The position numbers were made by a program, and so were the translations under genes. A DNA stretch of 64,000 nt, taken from assembly GCF_025397995.1 (NCBI RefSeq), contig NZ_CP104550.1, forward strand, positions 1 to 64,000, written 5' to 3'. A model generated the notes under the pieces. The model worked only from the letters and a program-made list of their open reading frames with translations. It made no database searches and was not told where the DNA came from. The stretch is from Methanothermobacter wolfeii (GTDB lineage: Archaea; Methanobacteriota; Methanobacteria; Methanobacteriales; Methanothermobacteraceae). Within the stretch, counting starts at the first letter, position 1. Every line of letters begins with the position of its first letter. Positions 35,963-45,108 of the stretch are shown piece by piece.

Positions 35963-37521
35963 TTATACTGCTGTTATGCTGCCATTAATTTCAGATTCAA
36001 CAGGACTCTTCCTCTCCACGTATTCAATTAGAGCATCAACGGCCCTTAAATCGGAGGCTGAGTGGTTTTCACCATAAACATCAGGAACGCCCTGTGATGT
36101 AACATAGACGGCCCTGTACCTCCCTGAGGGGTCCATGGATTTCCCATTTATGAATATCTTCTGTATCCGGGCCCCGGGAGGGTTTTCTATCTTGAAGTAG
36201 ATCTCCATACCCATGAACCTTTTAAGGTAACCTCCCATCTGGTTGTATGGATTCCTTGAAAAGGTCAGCTCTATGTTCTCCTCCATCATATTCCATATTT
36301 CCCTTCCAGTAAGCTCCACACTGGATACCGGGGGATTGGTGGGTATGATGTTCCAGAGGTCCTCAACTTTAATGTCTCCTGGAGGCACCGGAGCCCCGTA
36401 ACGCCAACCATTTGAGAATGCAACGTCAAATTCTCCCGTCGCCATTATTGACTTAAGTAGAATGTTATCCATGGTTGACTCCATTATCGTGTAACGGTTG
36501 AGATGGGTGCTGGTTGAGCCAACCACCCTTTCAAGGTAATCACTGTCCTTTTCAGTCGCCTTCAGGACCAGTTCTTCAGTGTCAGGGTCGGGTTCGCCCT
36601 TCACCTTTATCAGTTCATGTCTTTGTATTCGTATTCGATTTGAGGGTCTTCTTCTGTGGTTCGCCCTTCACCTTTATCAGTTCATGTCTGACTAGTGCAT
36701 GTACTCAGTGGATATCAGTGGCGGGGGTTCGCCCTTCACCTTTATCAGTTCATGTCTGAATCTCCGGACGCCACCATCAACTTCAAGGTCAAGGCGCCCC
36801 ACAAATGACCCGTGGCATCCTGACTGGATTATTATGGTGTCCCCCACAATGAAGGGTTTCTCCAGCCTGTTGTGGGTGTGGGCGCTCAGAAGCACGTCCA
36901 CACCATCTACATCGGATGCCAGCTGACATTCCTGTGGAAAACCCAGATGGGATATCAGGACAATGAGATCCACCCTTTCCTGGTTCCTGAGGACTTCAAT
37001 CCAGTATGGAAGTTCATCAAGGCCAAGGGTGAATTCAAGGCCCCTGCTGAACCATGGGGGCATCACCTTATCCACTATGTTGGATGCTATTCCGATTACA
37101 CCAACTGAAGGTCACCCACATCCAGGATACGGTATGGTTTAAAAACCAGCTTACTGGTCCCCTTATAATAGCAGTTCACAGCCAGAACAGGGTAATTAAG
37201 CTTTTCTGAGAGTTTAATGAAGTTTTCAGGTCCATATGCAAATTCCCAGTGGGCTGTCATGGCATCGAATCCCATCTCATTCAGCACAGGTAACATTGCG
37301 GAGCCCTGACTCCTCACGGCATGGTATGTGCCATGGAGGGTGTCACCGCAGTCAAGGAGAAGGGTGTTCCCCTCATCACGGATCCGGTTGAGGATACCTG
37401 CAATGTGATGATAACCACCAAGGGTCTCGTACCTCACACTCCCACCCTCCCAGAAGAGTTCAGGGTGGGGTTTCAGGTATCCATGGGTATCATTCACCTG
37501 AACTATGCTTATATCAGCCAT
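35963..37521 (-). pseudogene. 5'-nucleotidase/UshA-SoxB-type metallophosphatase, disrupted by a repeat-spacer insertion and a frameshift
   Basis: The N-terminal calcineurin-like domain starts MADISIVQVNDTHGYLKPH and has LLLDCGDTLHGT, TAHWEFAYG, ISHLGFPQE and LLSAHTHNRL. The C-terminal nucleotidase domain has GSTSTHLNRYTIMEST, FSNGWRYGAPVPPGDI and VSSVELTGREIWNMME. No signal peptide is visible. Two lesions break it. Near 37101 the frame shifts (DLQLV stop; one extra base gives a frame reading GVIGIASNIVDKVM). At 36591-36757 a triplicated 32-bp repeat with two inserts adds 135 bp and a TAG. Removing the 135 bp joins RFRHELIKVKGE directly to PDPDTEELVLKA in frame. Confidence 0.85.
36591..36757. 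repeat. CRISPR-like mini-array inside the nucleotidase gene (3 repeats, 2 spacers)
   Basis: Three identical 32-bp copies beginning GGTTCGCCCTTCACC lie at 36591-36622, 36658-36689 and 36726-36757. Between them are two unrelated segments, 36623-36657 (35 bp) and 36690-36725 (36 bp). The repeat is the gene's own coding sequence (RHELIKVKGEP on the minus strand). The single-copy ancestor is recovered by deleting 135 bp, 67 plus 68. Unique inserts between exact duplications of the target are not produced by replication slippage, but are what repeated Cas1-Cas2 spacer integration makes. No cas genes are in the window. Confidence 0.8.
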
Positions 37522-37565
37522 AAATCACCCCCCAATAGTTTTTATAAGGCAGTTTAAGGGATCGG

Positions 37566-38360
37566 CTAGAAATCTATATCCAAGAGGTCCATTATGTTCA
37601 CTATTATATGGTCGGCGGCATCAAAGACTCTCGGGGGCACGTCTTCATTCTGCTGAAGGGTTAAAACACCAACATCGGCTTCTCTGAGGGCCAGGATATC
37701 GTTGGGTCCGTTGCCAACCATCATAACCTTGCTGTACCTTTCCTTGAGTCCTCGTATTATCCTTGCCTTCCCTTCAGTATCGGCTGTTCCAAAGACGTTC
37801 TCTTTGGGGATGCCGATCACCCTTGCAAGTTCCCTCAGTGAACCCTGCCTGTCCCCTGATGCAACGTAGATGTCAATATCCCTCATTTTGAGTTCCTCTA
37901 TGACAGCAGGGACCTCCGGGAATAGTTTTCCCCCGGCGGTTATGGTGAACTCCACGGTATTTCTGTCAAGGTTGACGATGAATCCTGAGCCACTGCATAT
38001 CTGTATGTTGTAGTCCTTCTCAACAACGGCCCTTATGGTGTCCTGTATGTCCCTCACGGTTGCAGGGTCCCCCCTGAGTATTCTGAGGATGTCTTCCCTG
38101 CTGGCATCCCCGCTGGAGTAGCTGATATCAAATCTTATCCGATTTCTTGTGATGAACTCGTAGATTGTCTGATCACCCCTGGCATTGATTATACATTCTG
38201 ATGGATCCGTCTGAAGTACAACAAGGGCCCTCCTGTAACTGTAATCCACCAGGTCCAGTGAATTCATGTAATCACAGATCTCACCTGTTTTAAGGTTCTT
38301 AAGGGCCCTGTATCTCTTTATAAGTGTCCCTGAGTTATCAAAAACAACCGCCTTCATCAT
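37566..38360 (-). CDS. HAD-superfamily phosphatase
   Basis: This 264-residue HAD hydrolase has motif I VVFDNSGTLIKRY, where the second Asp of DxD is replaced by Ser (DNSGT). Motif II is DIYVASGDRQG, and motifs III/IV are the late lysine and VMMVGNGPNDILALREADVGV. The C-terminal half is like P-type ATPase or SerB cores. The missing second Asp, the general acid, suggests altered or phosphotransferase-type chemistry. The substrate is unknown. It lies 44 bp upstream of the nucleotidase pseudogene on the same strand. Confidence 0.85.
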   Translation of the reverse strand: MMKAVVFDNSGTLIKRYRALKNLKTGEICDYMNSLDLVDYSYRRALVVLQTDPSECIINARGDQTIYEFITRNRIRFDISYSSGDASREDILRILRGDPATVRDIQDTIRAVVEKDYNIQICSGSGFIVNLDRNTVEFTITAGGKLFPEVPAVIEELKMRDIDIYVASGDRQGSLRELARVIGIPKENVFGTADTEGKARIIRGLKERYSKVMMVGNGPNDILALREADVGVLTLQQNEDVPPRVFDAADHIIVNIMDLLDIDF

Positions 38361-38484
38361 AACCAGTTATGTCTTCAGTTCCATATTAATCCTGCAGTTT
38401 TACTGCGGGGGCCGGGATTCTGTGTGGTTGAGGTCTGCATCGTTCAGTTTTCAGCATGTTCATGCATCAGGGGGGTGATTCATT

Positions 38485-38537
38485 GCGCGGCAAGGGATAG
38501 AACACCCTTCACTGTGAAGTATGGTCCTGCAATTATG
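38485..38537 (-). repeat. Diverged duplicate of the lysE 3' end
   Basis: Immediately after the lysE stop, about 50 bp repeat the last 50 bp of the gene at roughly 75-80 percent identity. In its own frame the copy reads IIAGPYFTVKGVLSLAAQ before a stop, next to the gene's own VIAGLYFALKGVLSIAA. It looks like the surviving tail of a second tandem lysE copy. Divergence argues against recent slippage. Confidence 0.65.
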
Positions 38538-39156
38538 CAGCAATGGAAAGGACACCTTTCAATGCGAAGTACAGTCCTGCAATGACTATGAAACCATTAC
38601 ATACCACCATCAGGACCCTGTAGGCTATGGAGCCGGTGTCGAAGGATTTTCTTGATGATAGGAATGAAACGGTGCTGTACCATCCAATATCGGCCAGCCA
38701 GTGACCTGCAAGAAAGCCCAGAATCCCCAGGAAACCCGCCATCTCAACCCCCCTGTACATGAGGGCGGCTCCAACGGCCCCCCACCATATGAAAAAGTAC
38801 GGGTTTGAGTAGCTGATAACAAGTCCCTTGAGGAAGGACCCCCCTTCATCTGAACCTTCGGTTTTAATATCGGATCGCCTTAGACCCATGGCACCCATCC
38901 ATATGAGCACAGATCCTCCAACAAGTCCTGTGAGGGATGATGCGGCTTCAGAGGAGAGGATGTATCCAAGGCCGAGGAATATGAGGGCAACTATGATGAC
39001 CTCTCCGATTATGTGTCCCGTAATTAGCGATGATCCTGCCCTGAAACCCCTCTGAACTGAATCAGACACCGTGACCGTTAGAAGGGGGCCTGGGGCAACT
39101 GCACCTGAGAGCCCGATTAAAAATGAGGTTAACGTGAAAAGAAGGAGTTCGGTCAT
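38533..39156 (-). CDS. LysE-family transporter
   Basis: This 207-residue membrane protein has six helices, starting LLLFTLTSFLIGLSGAVAPGPLLTVTVSDSVQRGFRAG, the LysE/RhtB signature (GAVAPGPLL). It continues with SYSNPYFFIWWGAVGAAL. The family exports amino acids or similar small solutes; here the substrate is unknown. Its start is 4 nt after a 54-codon small ORF on the same strand. Its 3' end is followed by a diverged copy of itself. Confidence 0.9.
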   Translation of the reverse strand: MTELLLFTLTSFLIGLSGAVAPGPLLTVTVSDSVQRGFRAGSSLITGHIIGEVIIVALIFLGLGYILSSEAASSLTGLVGGSVLIWMGAMGLRRSDIKTEGSDEGGSFLKGLVISYSNPYFFIWWGAVGAALMYRGVEMAGFLGILGFLAGHWLADIGWYSTVSFLSSRKSFDTGSIAYRVLMVVCNGFIVIAGLYFALKGVLSIAA

Positions 39157-39160
39157 AATA

Positions 39161-39325
39161 TCAGTTGTACTGGTTGAGTATCTTCATGATCTCTGTCAGG
39201 TGATAGTCTATTTTCTCGATCTCTTCCTTCCTGAAGGATCTTGTCCTGCTGAGTATCCTCATCCTCTCAAATACATGGTCCATCCTGTTGAGGAGTTCGT
39301 TCATATACGTCCTGGTGGGGTACAT
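39161..39325 (-). CDS. Small 54-residue helical protein upstream of lysE
   Basis: An ATG at 39325 opens a 54-codon frame: MYPTRTYMNELLNRMDHVFE, then RMRILSRTRSFRKEEIEKID, then YHLTEIMKILNQYN and TGA at 39161-39163. Composition is typical of a folded helical protein. AGG and ATA codon use matches the neighbours. It ends 4 nt before lysE, suggesting coupling. A TATA-like TTTATAG lies about 40 nt upstream. I recognise no family; it could be a small regulator of the transporter. Confidence 0.55.
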   Translation of the reverse strand: MYPTRTYMNELLNRMDHVFERMRILSRTRSFRKEEIEKIDYHLTEIMKILNQYN

Positions 39326-39577
39326 GGTATCACAGCTCCATTAAGAGTTATGGTGATACAACTATAAAACCCTGCACATCTGCGGGATGGACCCTATGCC
39401 CATTAACCTCATCCAACCATAGGGCCATGCATCCCTTATGACCGCTTTCTGGCCCTGAAATTTAGAGCATCATCTGAGGTCTATTAACAGTCCCTGCATC
39501 CAATAGAGCTTATCATCATCCCTGAATCAATGAGTGAGATAACAAGAGAGGATGTGGGTGTTCATGGAGACTTATCA

Positions 39578-40570
39578 TCATCCCTGAAGATCTATTTCAA
39601 CACCCCTACCCTCTTCCACGGCCCTTTCATAGACCATCCATGCGGATACAACGTCCTGAAGGGAGAGCTCGGTTGAATCAAAGACTGTTATATCATCATC
39701 TGACGTTCTCCCCTGTATTCTCCCGGTTATAACATCACTTATGGTCCCCTGGAGGTCATCCTCTCCCAGTATGCCCATCTTGAGGGGAACGTTTATCTCC
39801 CCGCTGTGGGATGCCTGCTCCCAGTTATCATAGAAAACCCTTGCACTGATGAGAATCTCCGGATCAAGTTCCTGTTTCCCGGGGGCGTCGGCACCCATTG
39901 CACAGATATGTGTACCAGGGGACACCCATTCAGCCTTCACCACAGGTTCCCTTGAGGGGGTTACCGTCACCACAATATCCATACCCCTCACAGCTTCCTC
40001 CGGACTTGAAGCAGCCCTCACAAGAACTTCAAAGGTCTTTGAAGCCTTATAAGCAAATTTTTCACGGTTTTCAGGTGTTCTGCAGTATACATACACCTCT
40101 TCAAGGTCAACAACCCGCTCTATCGCCATCAGCTGGGTCCAGGCCTGTCTACCGGCACCCACTATTCTAAGTGTACCGGAGTCCTTCCTTGCAAGGTACC
40201 TGACTGAAACGCCACCAGCGGCACCCGTCCTCATATCAGTTATATATGTCCCGTCCATGAGGGCAATGGGGAATCCGGTTTCAGGGTCCACAAGTTCTAT
40301 AACCGCCATGACGGTTGGCAGCGAGTACCTCCCCGGGTTTGAGGGGTGGACATTCACACACTTCACACCTGCCATTTCGAATTCCTCAAGGTAGGATGGC
40401 ATGATCCGCAGATCACCCCCATACCTCCTGAAGAAAAGATAATTCTTTGGGGGCATCTGAACCTTCCCGAGGGCATCCTGGATAAAGGCGGTTTCAACGG
40501 CCTTCAAACAGTCATCCATGCTCAGGAGATCCTCAACATGGCTCTTTTTAAGTATAACAGTTTTTTCCAT
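39578..40570 (-). CDS. ala: Alanine dehydrogenase, archaeal type (ornithine cyclodeaminase family)
   Basis: This 330-residue NAD-dependent enzyme has LPTVMAVIELVDPETGFPIALMDGTYITDMRTGAAGGVS, the substrate and catalytic lysine/aspartate region. Its Rossmann motif is LRIVGAGRQAWTQLMAIE, followed by DIVVTVTPSREPVV and FYDNWEQASHSGEINVPL. Archaeal members convert alanine to pyruvate and ammonia; ornithine cyclodeaminase is the main alternative. The ATG at 40570 is preferred, with AGGTGAGCTG upstream. It is monocistronic. Confidence 0.88.
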   Translation of the reverse strand: MEKTVILKKSHVEDLLSMDDCLKAVETAFIQDALGKVQMPPKNYLFFRRYGGDLRIMPSYLEEFEMAGVKCVNVHPSNPGRYSLPTVMAVIELVDPETGFPIALMDGTYITDMRTGAAGGVSVRYLARKDSGTLRIVGAGRQAWTQLMAIERVVDLEEVYVYCRTPENREKFAYKASKTFEVLVRAASSPEEAVRGMDIVVTVTPSREPVVKAEWVSPGTHICAMGADAPGKQELDPEILISARVFYDNWEQASHSGEINVPLKMGILGEDDLQGTISDVITGRIQGRTSDDDITVFDSTELSLQDVVSAWMVYERAVEEGRGVEIDLQG

Positions 40571-40792
40571 CAGCTCACCTGTCATGATAATAATATTCTC
40601 TTCCAGAGTCCCATCATTATTATTACTCCATCTTCACATTTATTAGTGTTGAAAATGAAATTACCATTAAGGCATTCCAGGGACTGAAAATCAAATCACC
40701 CTGATGGTGTAGCCTCGGCGGATTCACGGTTTCGAGGACCGCCTGAATGCTCATCTGATCATAAGTTCACTCCGGAATTACAGGTGTTAACC

Positions 40793-42151
40793 ATGGATAT
40801 TGTTGAGAAGGTTGAGATGGTTAAGAATCATGATGTCACTGCACTGGAAAACCTTGAAGGCTTCCTAAAGACGGTGGAGGCGAGGAATGAAGATATCAAC
40901 GCCTTCATAGAGATTAACACTGATGAGGCCATAAGAAGGGCAGAGGAGATCGATTCAAGGATAAAGAGGGGGGAGAAGACAGGAAGGCTTGCGGGACTCG
41001 TTATAGGGGTTAAGAGCAACATAAACGTCCAGGACTTCACGGTGTCTGCAGCATCAAAGACCCTGGAAAATTACAGGGGAAGCTATGATGCCACCGTCAT
41101 AAAACGCATGAAGCAAGAGGATGCCGTGATAATAGGGATGACCAACATGGATGAATTCGCAGCCGGAAGCTCAACCGAAACATCCTTCTTCGGCCCTACA
41201 GATAACCCGGCAGCACCTGGACGGATCCCTGGAGGTTCAAGCGGAGGAAGCGCCGCTGCAGTGGCTGCAGAGATGTGTGACATTGCACTCGGTTCAGACA
41301 CCGGAGGATCGATAAGGAACCCGGCATCCCACTGCGGAGTCATGGGATTCAAACCCACCTATGGCCTGGTATCAAGGCAGGGCCTCCTTGACCTTGCAAT
41401 GAGCCTTGACCAGATAGGGCCCCTCGCAGCCGATGTATCAGGCATAAAACTTGCACTTGAGGTTATATCTGGCCATGACCCTGCCGACCCCACAACAATC
41501 GACGGAGCCGCTGACCTTGAAGCCGACCTTAAACTCGATGAGATGAAATTTGGAGTCGTTAAGGAATTCTTTGAGGTTACAGATGACTCCATAGATCGTA
41601 TAATCCAGGATAAGCTTGGAGTCATAGAGGATGAGGGTGCGGAGATAGTTGAACTGGAATTCAGCCACATAGACCTCTGCCTGCCAACATACTACCTTAT
41701 AAATTACGTTGAATTCTTCTCTGCAACAAGGAAGTATGATGGGAGGAAGTACGGCCACAGGATAGAGGATGTCTGCGGCCCCGAGGTCCTCAGGAGAATC
41801 CATATGGGATCCTACATAAGCCAGAAGGAACTATCCGGCAGGTACTATAAGAGGGCCCTGCAGGCAAGGTCACTTATAAGAAGGGAGATACAGAGGATAC
41901 TCAGGGACGTTGATGTTATACTCGGCCCAACGGTTCCAAAACTCCCCCACAGTCTCGGAGAGGAACTTGAACCAATGGAGATGTATGCATATGACGTCCT
42001 CACGGTGATAGCCAACCTTGCAGGGATACCCGCCGCCAGCATGATGGCAGGTACGGTGAAGGGCGTGCCTGTGGGACTTCAGCTCCAGGCAAAACCAGGG
42101 GATGATGCTAGGATCCTTGCTGCAATGAGGGAGATCGCAGAACTTAACTGA
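40793..42151 (+). CDS. gatA: Glutamyl/aspartyl-tRNA(Gln/Asn) amidotransferase subunit A
   Basis: This 452-residue amidase-signature enzyme has a Ser-Ser-Lys triad: Lys in LVIGVKSNINV, the Ser/Gly loop PGGSSGGSAAAVAAEM and the catalytic Ser in LGSDTGGSIRNPASHCG. As part of GatCAB it supplies ammonia from glutamine to Asp-tRNA(Asn). Archaea use GatDE for Gln, so the Asn route is likely here. Start ATG 40793 follows AGGTG. gatB and gatC are not nearby. A CobQ-like gene follows after 3 bp. Confidence 0.95.
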   Translation: MDIVEKVEMVKNHDVTALENLEGFLKTVEARNEDINAFIEINTDEAIRRAEEIDSRIKRGEKTGRLAGLVIGVKSNINVQDFTVSAASKTLENYRGSYDATVIKRMKQEDAVIIGMTNMDEFAAGSSTETSFFGPTDNPAAPGRIPGGSSGGSAAAVAAEMCDIALGSDTGGSIRNPASHCGVMGFKPTYGLVSRQGLLDLAMSLDQIGPLAADVSGIKLALEVISGHDPADPTTIDGAADLEADLKLDEMKFGVVKEFFEVTDDSIDRIIQDKLGVIEDEGAEIVELEFSHIDLCLPTYYLINYVEFFSATRKYDGRKYGHRIEDVCGPEVLRRIHMGSYISQKELSGRYYKRALQARSLIRREIQRILRDVDVILGPTVPKLPHSLGEELEPMEMYAYDVLTVIANLAGIPAASMMAGTVKGVPVGLQLQAKPGDDARILAAMREIAELN

Positions 42152-42154
42152 TAC

Positions 42155-43654
42155 ATGAGTGTTTCCATGAGAATCGGCCTGGCATACCTCCGTGGTTCGG
42201 TACCTGCATTTGAAACCTTCGGCTTCCTCCCAACGGATATAGTGGGTGATAACGGTCTTGTGGACGGCACCAGGGCCCACAGGGTCCTTGACGGGATAAT
42301 AATCCCCGGGGGTAGTATTGTTGAATCAGGAAGCCTCTCCAGGGAACTTGCAACTGAAATAAGGATGATGGCGTCCAGTGGCAAATTTGTACTGGGTATA
42401 TGTTCAGGGTTCCAGGTCCTTGCCAGGAAGACAGATATAGGGAGAAAGTCACCCTGCCCCATCTACAGGGAGGGACTGGGGCTCCTTGATGTTTCATTCC
42501 ATCCAATGATAAGCAATGACCGTGTTGAAGCAAGGATAACCGGTGAATGTTTCCTCACCAGGGACTTGATGGGTGAGACGGTCACAGGGTTCCACTGCCA
42601 CACCTACGGGGAGATAAGGGGGGATGCAGATGAGATCATGCGCTCCATTATAAGGAGAGCGGACTACAGGGACACGACCCTGGAGGTGACATCGGGGGTC
42701 TGCAGTGATGATGGAAACATTGCAGGGACAATGGTCCATGGATGCCTTGATGAAAACCCGGCGATGGTTGAAAACATTCTCCGATTCCTTGACGCTGACC
42801 ACGAGGACCGTGAAAGGATAATGGAATCCAACCGGGAACTTAGGAGGAAGATAAGATCCCAGATCGGTATAACCGGTGAGAAGGTAACTGAAAATCCTCA
42901 GAGGAAGAGTTCAGATGTCCCACCCGTCCTCATGATAGCATCAACAGGCTCTGATTCAGGGAAGACATTCATTCTAACGGGACTTGCAGGTGCCCTCAGG
43001 AGGAGGGGGCTGCGTGTAGGTGTCATGAAGGTCGGACCCGACGTCAGGGACATAGTACCTGCACTTTACCTTGTTAAGGAGCCGATGGAGAAACATTCAT
43101 CCATAAGGATAGGCCACCTGGGCTGGATGGACCTCCAGGACGTGCTTGAATCCATCAGGGGCAGGGGCTATGACATAGTGCTCGTTGAGGGTGTTATGAG
43201 CATACTCACAGGACTTTTAAATGAAAGAACACCCTACTCAGGGGCCGAGATTGCAGCCGCAGCAGGCATCCCTGTCATACTGGTCGCAGGCTGCAGCAAG
43301 GGTGGGATAGAGTCTGCAGTGGTCGATCTCCAGGCCCATATAGACGTTCTTGAGGCCATGGGGATCCAGGTGCCCCATACAATCCTTAACAGGGTATATG
43401 ACATGGATATAGCTGAGCGGGCATCCCATGGGAGGTTCATGACCATACCCCGGGTTGAGATGAAGGAGAGGGGAGGCACACCCGAGGTTGAGATAAAACT
43501 TGAGGACTTCTGCATCATGGCAATGAATACCATCGAGGAGAACCTTGACATTGAATCCATAATCTCCTCTGCAAAAAAACCAGATTTCAGGGGCTACTTA
43601 ACCCCTGATGAGATACAGGGGATATTCAAAAAAATTAATCATCCCCCGGAATGA
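42155..43654 (+). CDS. CobQ/CobB-like amidotransferase with permuted domain order
   Basis: The 499-residue protein has two domains in reverse order to CobQ/CobB. Residues 1-220 are a class I glutaminase with nucleophile Cys in VLGICSGFQVLARK, then HCHTYGEI and the His/Glu pair in MVHGCLDENP, so the triad looks intact. Residues 250-480 are a dethiobiotin-synthetase-like P-loop domain (MIASTGSDSGKTFILTGLAGAL, KVGPDVRDIVPALYL, LVEGVMS, TILNRVYDMD). It should amidate a carboxylate with glutamine and ATP. The substrate is unknown. It follows gatA closely. Confidence 0.82.
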   Translation: MSVSMRIGLAYLRGSVPAFETFGFLPTDIVGDNGLVDGTRAHRVLDGIIIPGGSIVESGSLSRELATEIRMMASSGKFVLGICSGFQVLARKTDIGRKSPCPIYREGLGLLDVSFHPMISNDRVEARITGECFLTRDLMGETVTGFHCHTYGEIRGDADEIMRSIIRRADYRDTTLEVTSGVCSDDGNIAGTMVHGCLDENPAMVENILRFLDADHEDRERIMESNRELRRKIRSQIGITGEKVTENPQRKSSDVPPVLMIASTGSDSGKTFILTGLAGALRRRGLRVGVMKVGPDVRDIVPALYLVKEPMEKHSSIRIGHLGWMDLQDVLESIRGRGYDIVLVEGVMSILTGLLNERTPYSGAEIAAAAGIPVILVAGCSKGGIESAVVDLQAHIDVLEAMGIQVPHTILNRVYDMDIAERASHGRFMTIPRVEMKERGGTPEVEIKLEDFCIMAMNTIEENLDIESIISSAKKPDFRGYLTPDEIQGIFKKINHPPE

Positions 43655-43659
43655 TGCCT

Positions 43660-44391
43660 TCAGACCTGAAAATCATCTTCAGAGATTTCCTCTTTACCCT
43701 CGGTTATCATGATACCCTCTTCGCCACCGATCTCATAGGTGAGGAACTGCAGGGGAGTCCGGGTGCTCCTCATCTTCACTATATCCATTATACGTTCCCT
43801 TCGACCGGTGTAGGGATTCTCACGTCTACCAAGCTTTATGGCACCGTAGACAGAGAAGAGGGCCAGTTCATTGAACTCCTTTGAAGTTGCACTGTCAAGG
43901 ATTATAACCGATGTGATACCCCTCTGCTTAAGCTCATATACAAGGAGATCGAACTGATTCCTGAACTCGTAGGGTGTGAGTTTGGCCGTGTAACCCCCCA
44001 GGCTGTCGATAACCACAACCTCTGCCTCAGGGGGAATATCATGAATTATCTTTGTGAAGTTGCCCTTCATGGGGTCCATGTCCATGCTCAGCTCTGCTTC
44101 GGTTATCCTTGCCCTTATACCTGTAAGTTCAATGAAGTTAAGCAGACCCTTCTCCTCCAGTTCCTGGGTGTTCCATCCAAAGGAGTTGGCCTGTATGTGA
44201 AGGTCACTGGCGTCCTCCTCGGCAGTGATATAGATGGTATGGTACCCCTCCATGCAGCTGCTTATCGCGAAACGCAGACAGAAGATTGTCTTTCCACATC
44301 CAGGTTCGCCTGTTATAAGCACGGATCGTCCCATGGGGAATCCGCCTATGGTATCGTCAAGTCCACTGATACCTATCCTCATCCTCTCCAT
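43660..44391 (-). CDS. KaiC/RadA-like RecA-superfamily ATPase
   Basis: The 243-residue protein is a single KaiC-type domain with Walker [18 protein letters not shown], catalytic TAEED and Walker [11 protein letters not shown]. Archaeal single-domain KaiC-like proteins are thought to be signalling or regulatory ATPases; the role here is unknown. It is the last gene of the minus-strand series sepS-ribK-ribB-this gene, 10 bp from ribB, and convergent with the CobQ-like gene. Confidence 0.85.
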   Translation of the reverse strand: MERMRIGISGLDDTIGGFPMGRSVLITGEPGCGKTIFCLRFAISSCMEGYHTIYITAEEDASDLHIQANSFGWNTQELEEKGLLNFIELTGIRARITEAELSMDMDPMKGNFTKIIHDIPPEAEVVVIDSLGGYTAKLTPYEFRNQFDLLVYELKQRGITSVIILDSATSKEFNELALFSVYGAIKLGRRENPYTGRRERIMDIVKMRSTRTPLQFLTYEIGGEEGIMITEGKEEISEDDFQV

Positions 44392-44401
44392 ATCAACACC
44401 T

Positions 44402-45076
44402 CTATGATCTGAACTCTCTGTAGGATTCTATGAGATCGGCTCCGCTCATGAATATAAGGTCATGCTCCCGGGCATACCTCATGGCATCTTCAGTTGGAAG
44501 GGAGTTCCCGGTCCTGTCATCCATCATCTCACAGCATACAGCGACTCCAGTAAGTCCCGCCATCTCCATGAGGGCTATGCTCATCTCTGTATGACCCTTC
44601 CTTCTTGTAACATGACCATCAGTTGCCCTTAGGAGGGTTACATGGCCGGGGGATCTGAAGAGATCTCCGAATTCGCTGTGTCTTCCATCCCTACATATAT
44701 CTGCAAGCTCCCTTATTGTAAGGGCCCTGTCATTGTCTGTTATCCCGGTGAAGGTTTTCCTGTGGTTCACCGTTATTGAGAATGCTGATTTTTCATCGTA
44801 GGGTATGTCATAGGGTGATAGCTTTCCAAGGACAGGGAAGGCTTCTGAGGCCTCATTCATCACATCCGTCATGTAGGGTATGCCGAGCTTCTCGGAGTTC
44901 TCATGGGATACCGGGACGCATATGAGTCCCCCGGCATCATTGCGCATGACCTTTATGTGTTCGGGGGTTATGTGTTCAGCGGCCACGATCATGTCGGTTT
45001 CTCTTTCACGGTTATCAGCATCAAATACGAGGACCATTTCTCCCTTTCGCAGTGATTTAAGGGCTTCTTGAATCAT
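44402..45076 (-). CDS. ribB: 3,4-dihydroxy-2-butanone 4-phosphate synthase
   Basis: The 224-residue enzyme converts ribulose 5-phosphate to dihydroxybutanone phosphate and formate, feeding riboflavin and, in methanogens, F420-related flavin chemistry. Motifs: [23 protein letters not shown] with the acidic metal site, [19 protein letters not shown] with the catalytic His, and [16 protein letters not shown]. It is a stand-alone domain without GTP cyclohydrolase II, as usual in archaea. It lies 32 bp after ribK. Confidence 0.96.
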   Translation of the reverse strand: MIQEALKSLRKGEMVLVFDADNRERETDMIVAAEHITPEHIKVMRNDAGGLICVPVSHENSEKLGIPYMTDVMNEASEAFPVLGKLSPYDIPYDEKSAFSITVNHRKTFTGITDNDRALTIRELADICRDGRHSEFGDLFRSPGHVTLLRATDGHVTRRKGHTEMSIALMEMAGLTGVAVCCEMMDDRTGNSLPTEDAMRYAREHDLIFMSGADLIESYREFRS

Positions 45077-45108
45077 ATAATCACGACTCTGTAAATTTCA
45101 CTCAGTTT

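Noticed and set aside
36591-36757. Simple tandem duplication or slippage as the origin of the triplicated repeat
   Set aside because: The two linkers differ from each other and from the gene, so slippage or plain duplication does not explain them.
40700-40760. GC-rich inverted repeats (CCTCG...CGAGG and GGCGG...CCGCC) before gatA, looking like part of a tRNA or a C/D box RNA
   Set aside because: No acceptor stem, anticodon arm or T-loop can be assembled, and box C deviates from RTGATGA with wrong spacing to CTGA. Left as an unexplained structured leader.
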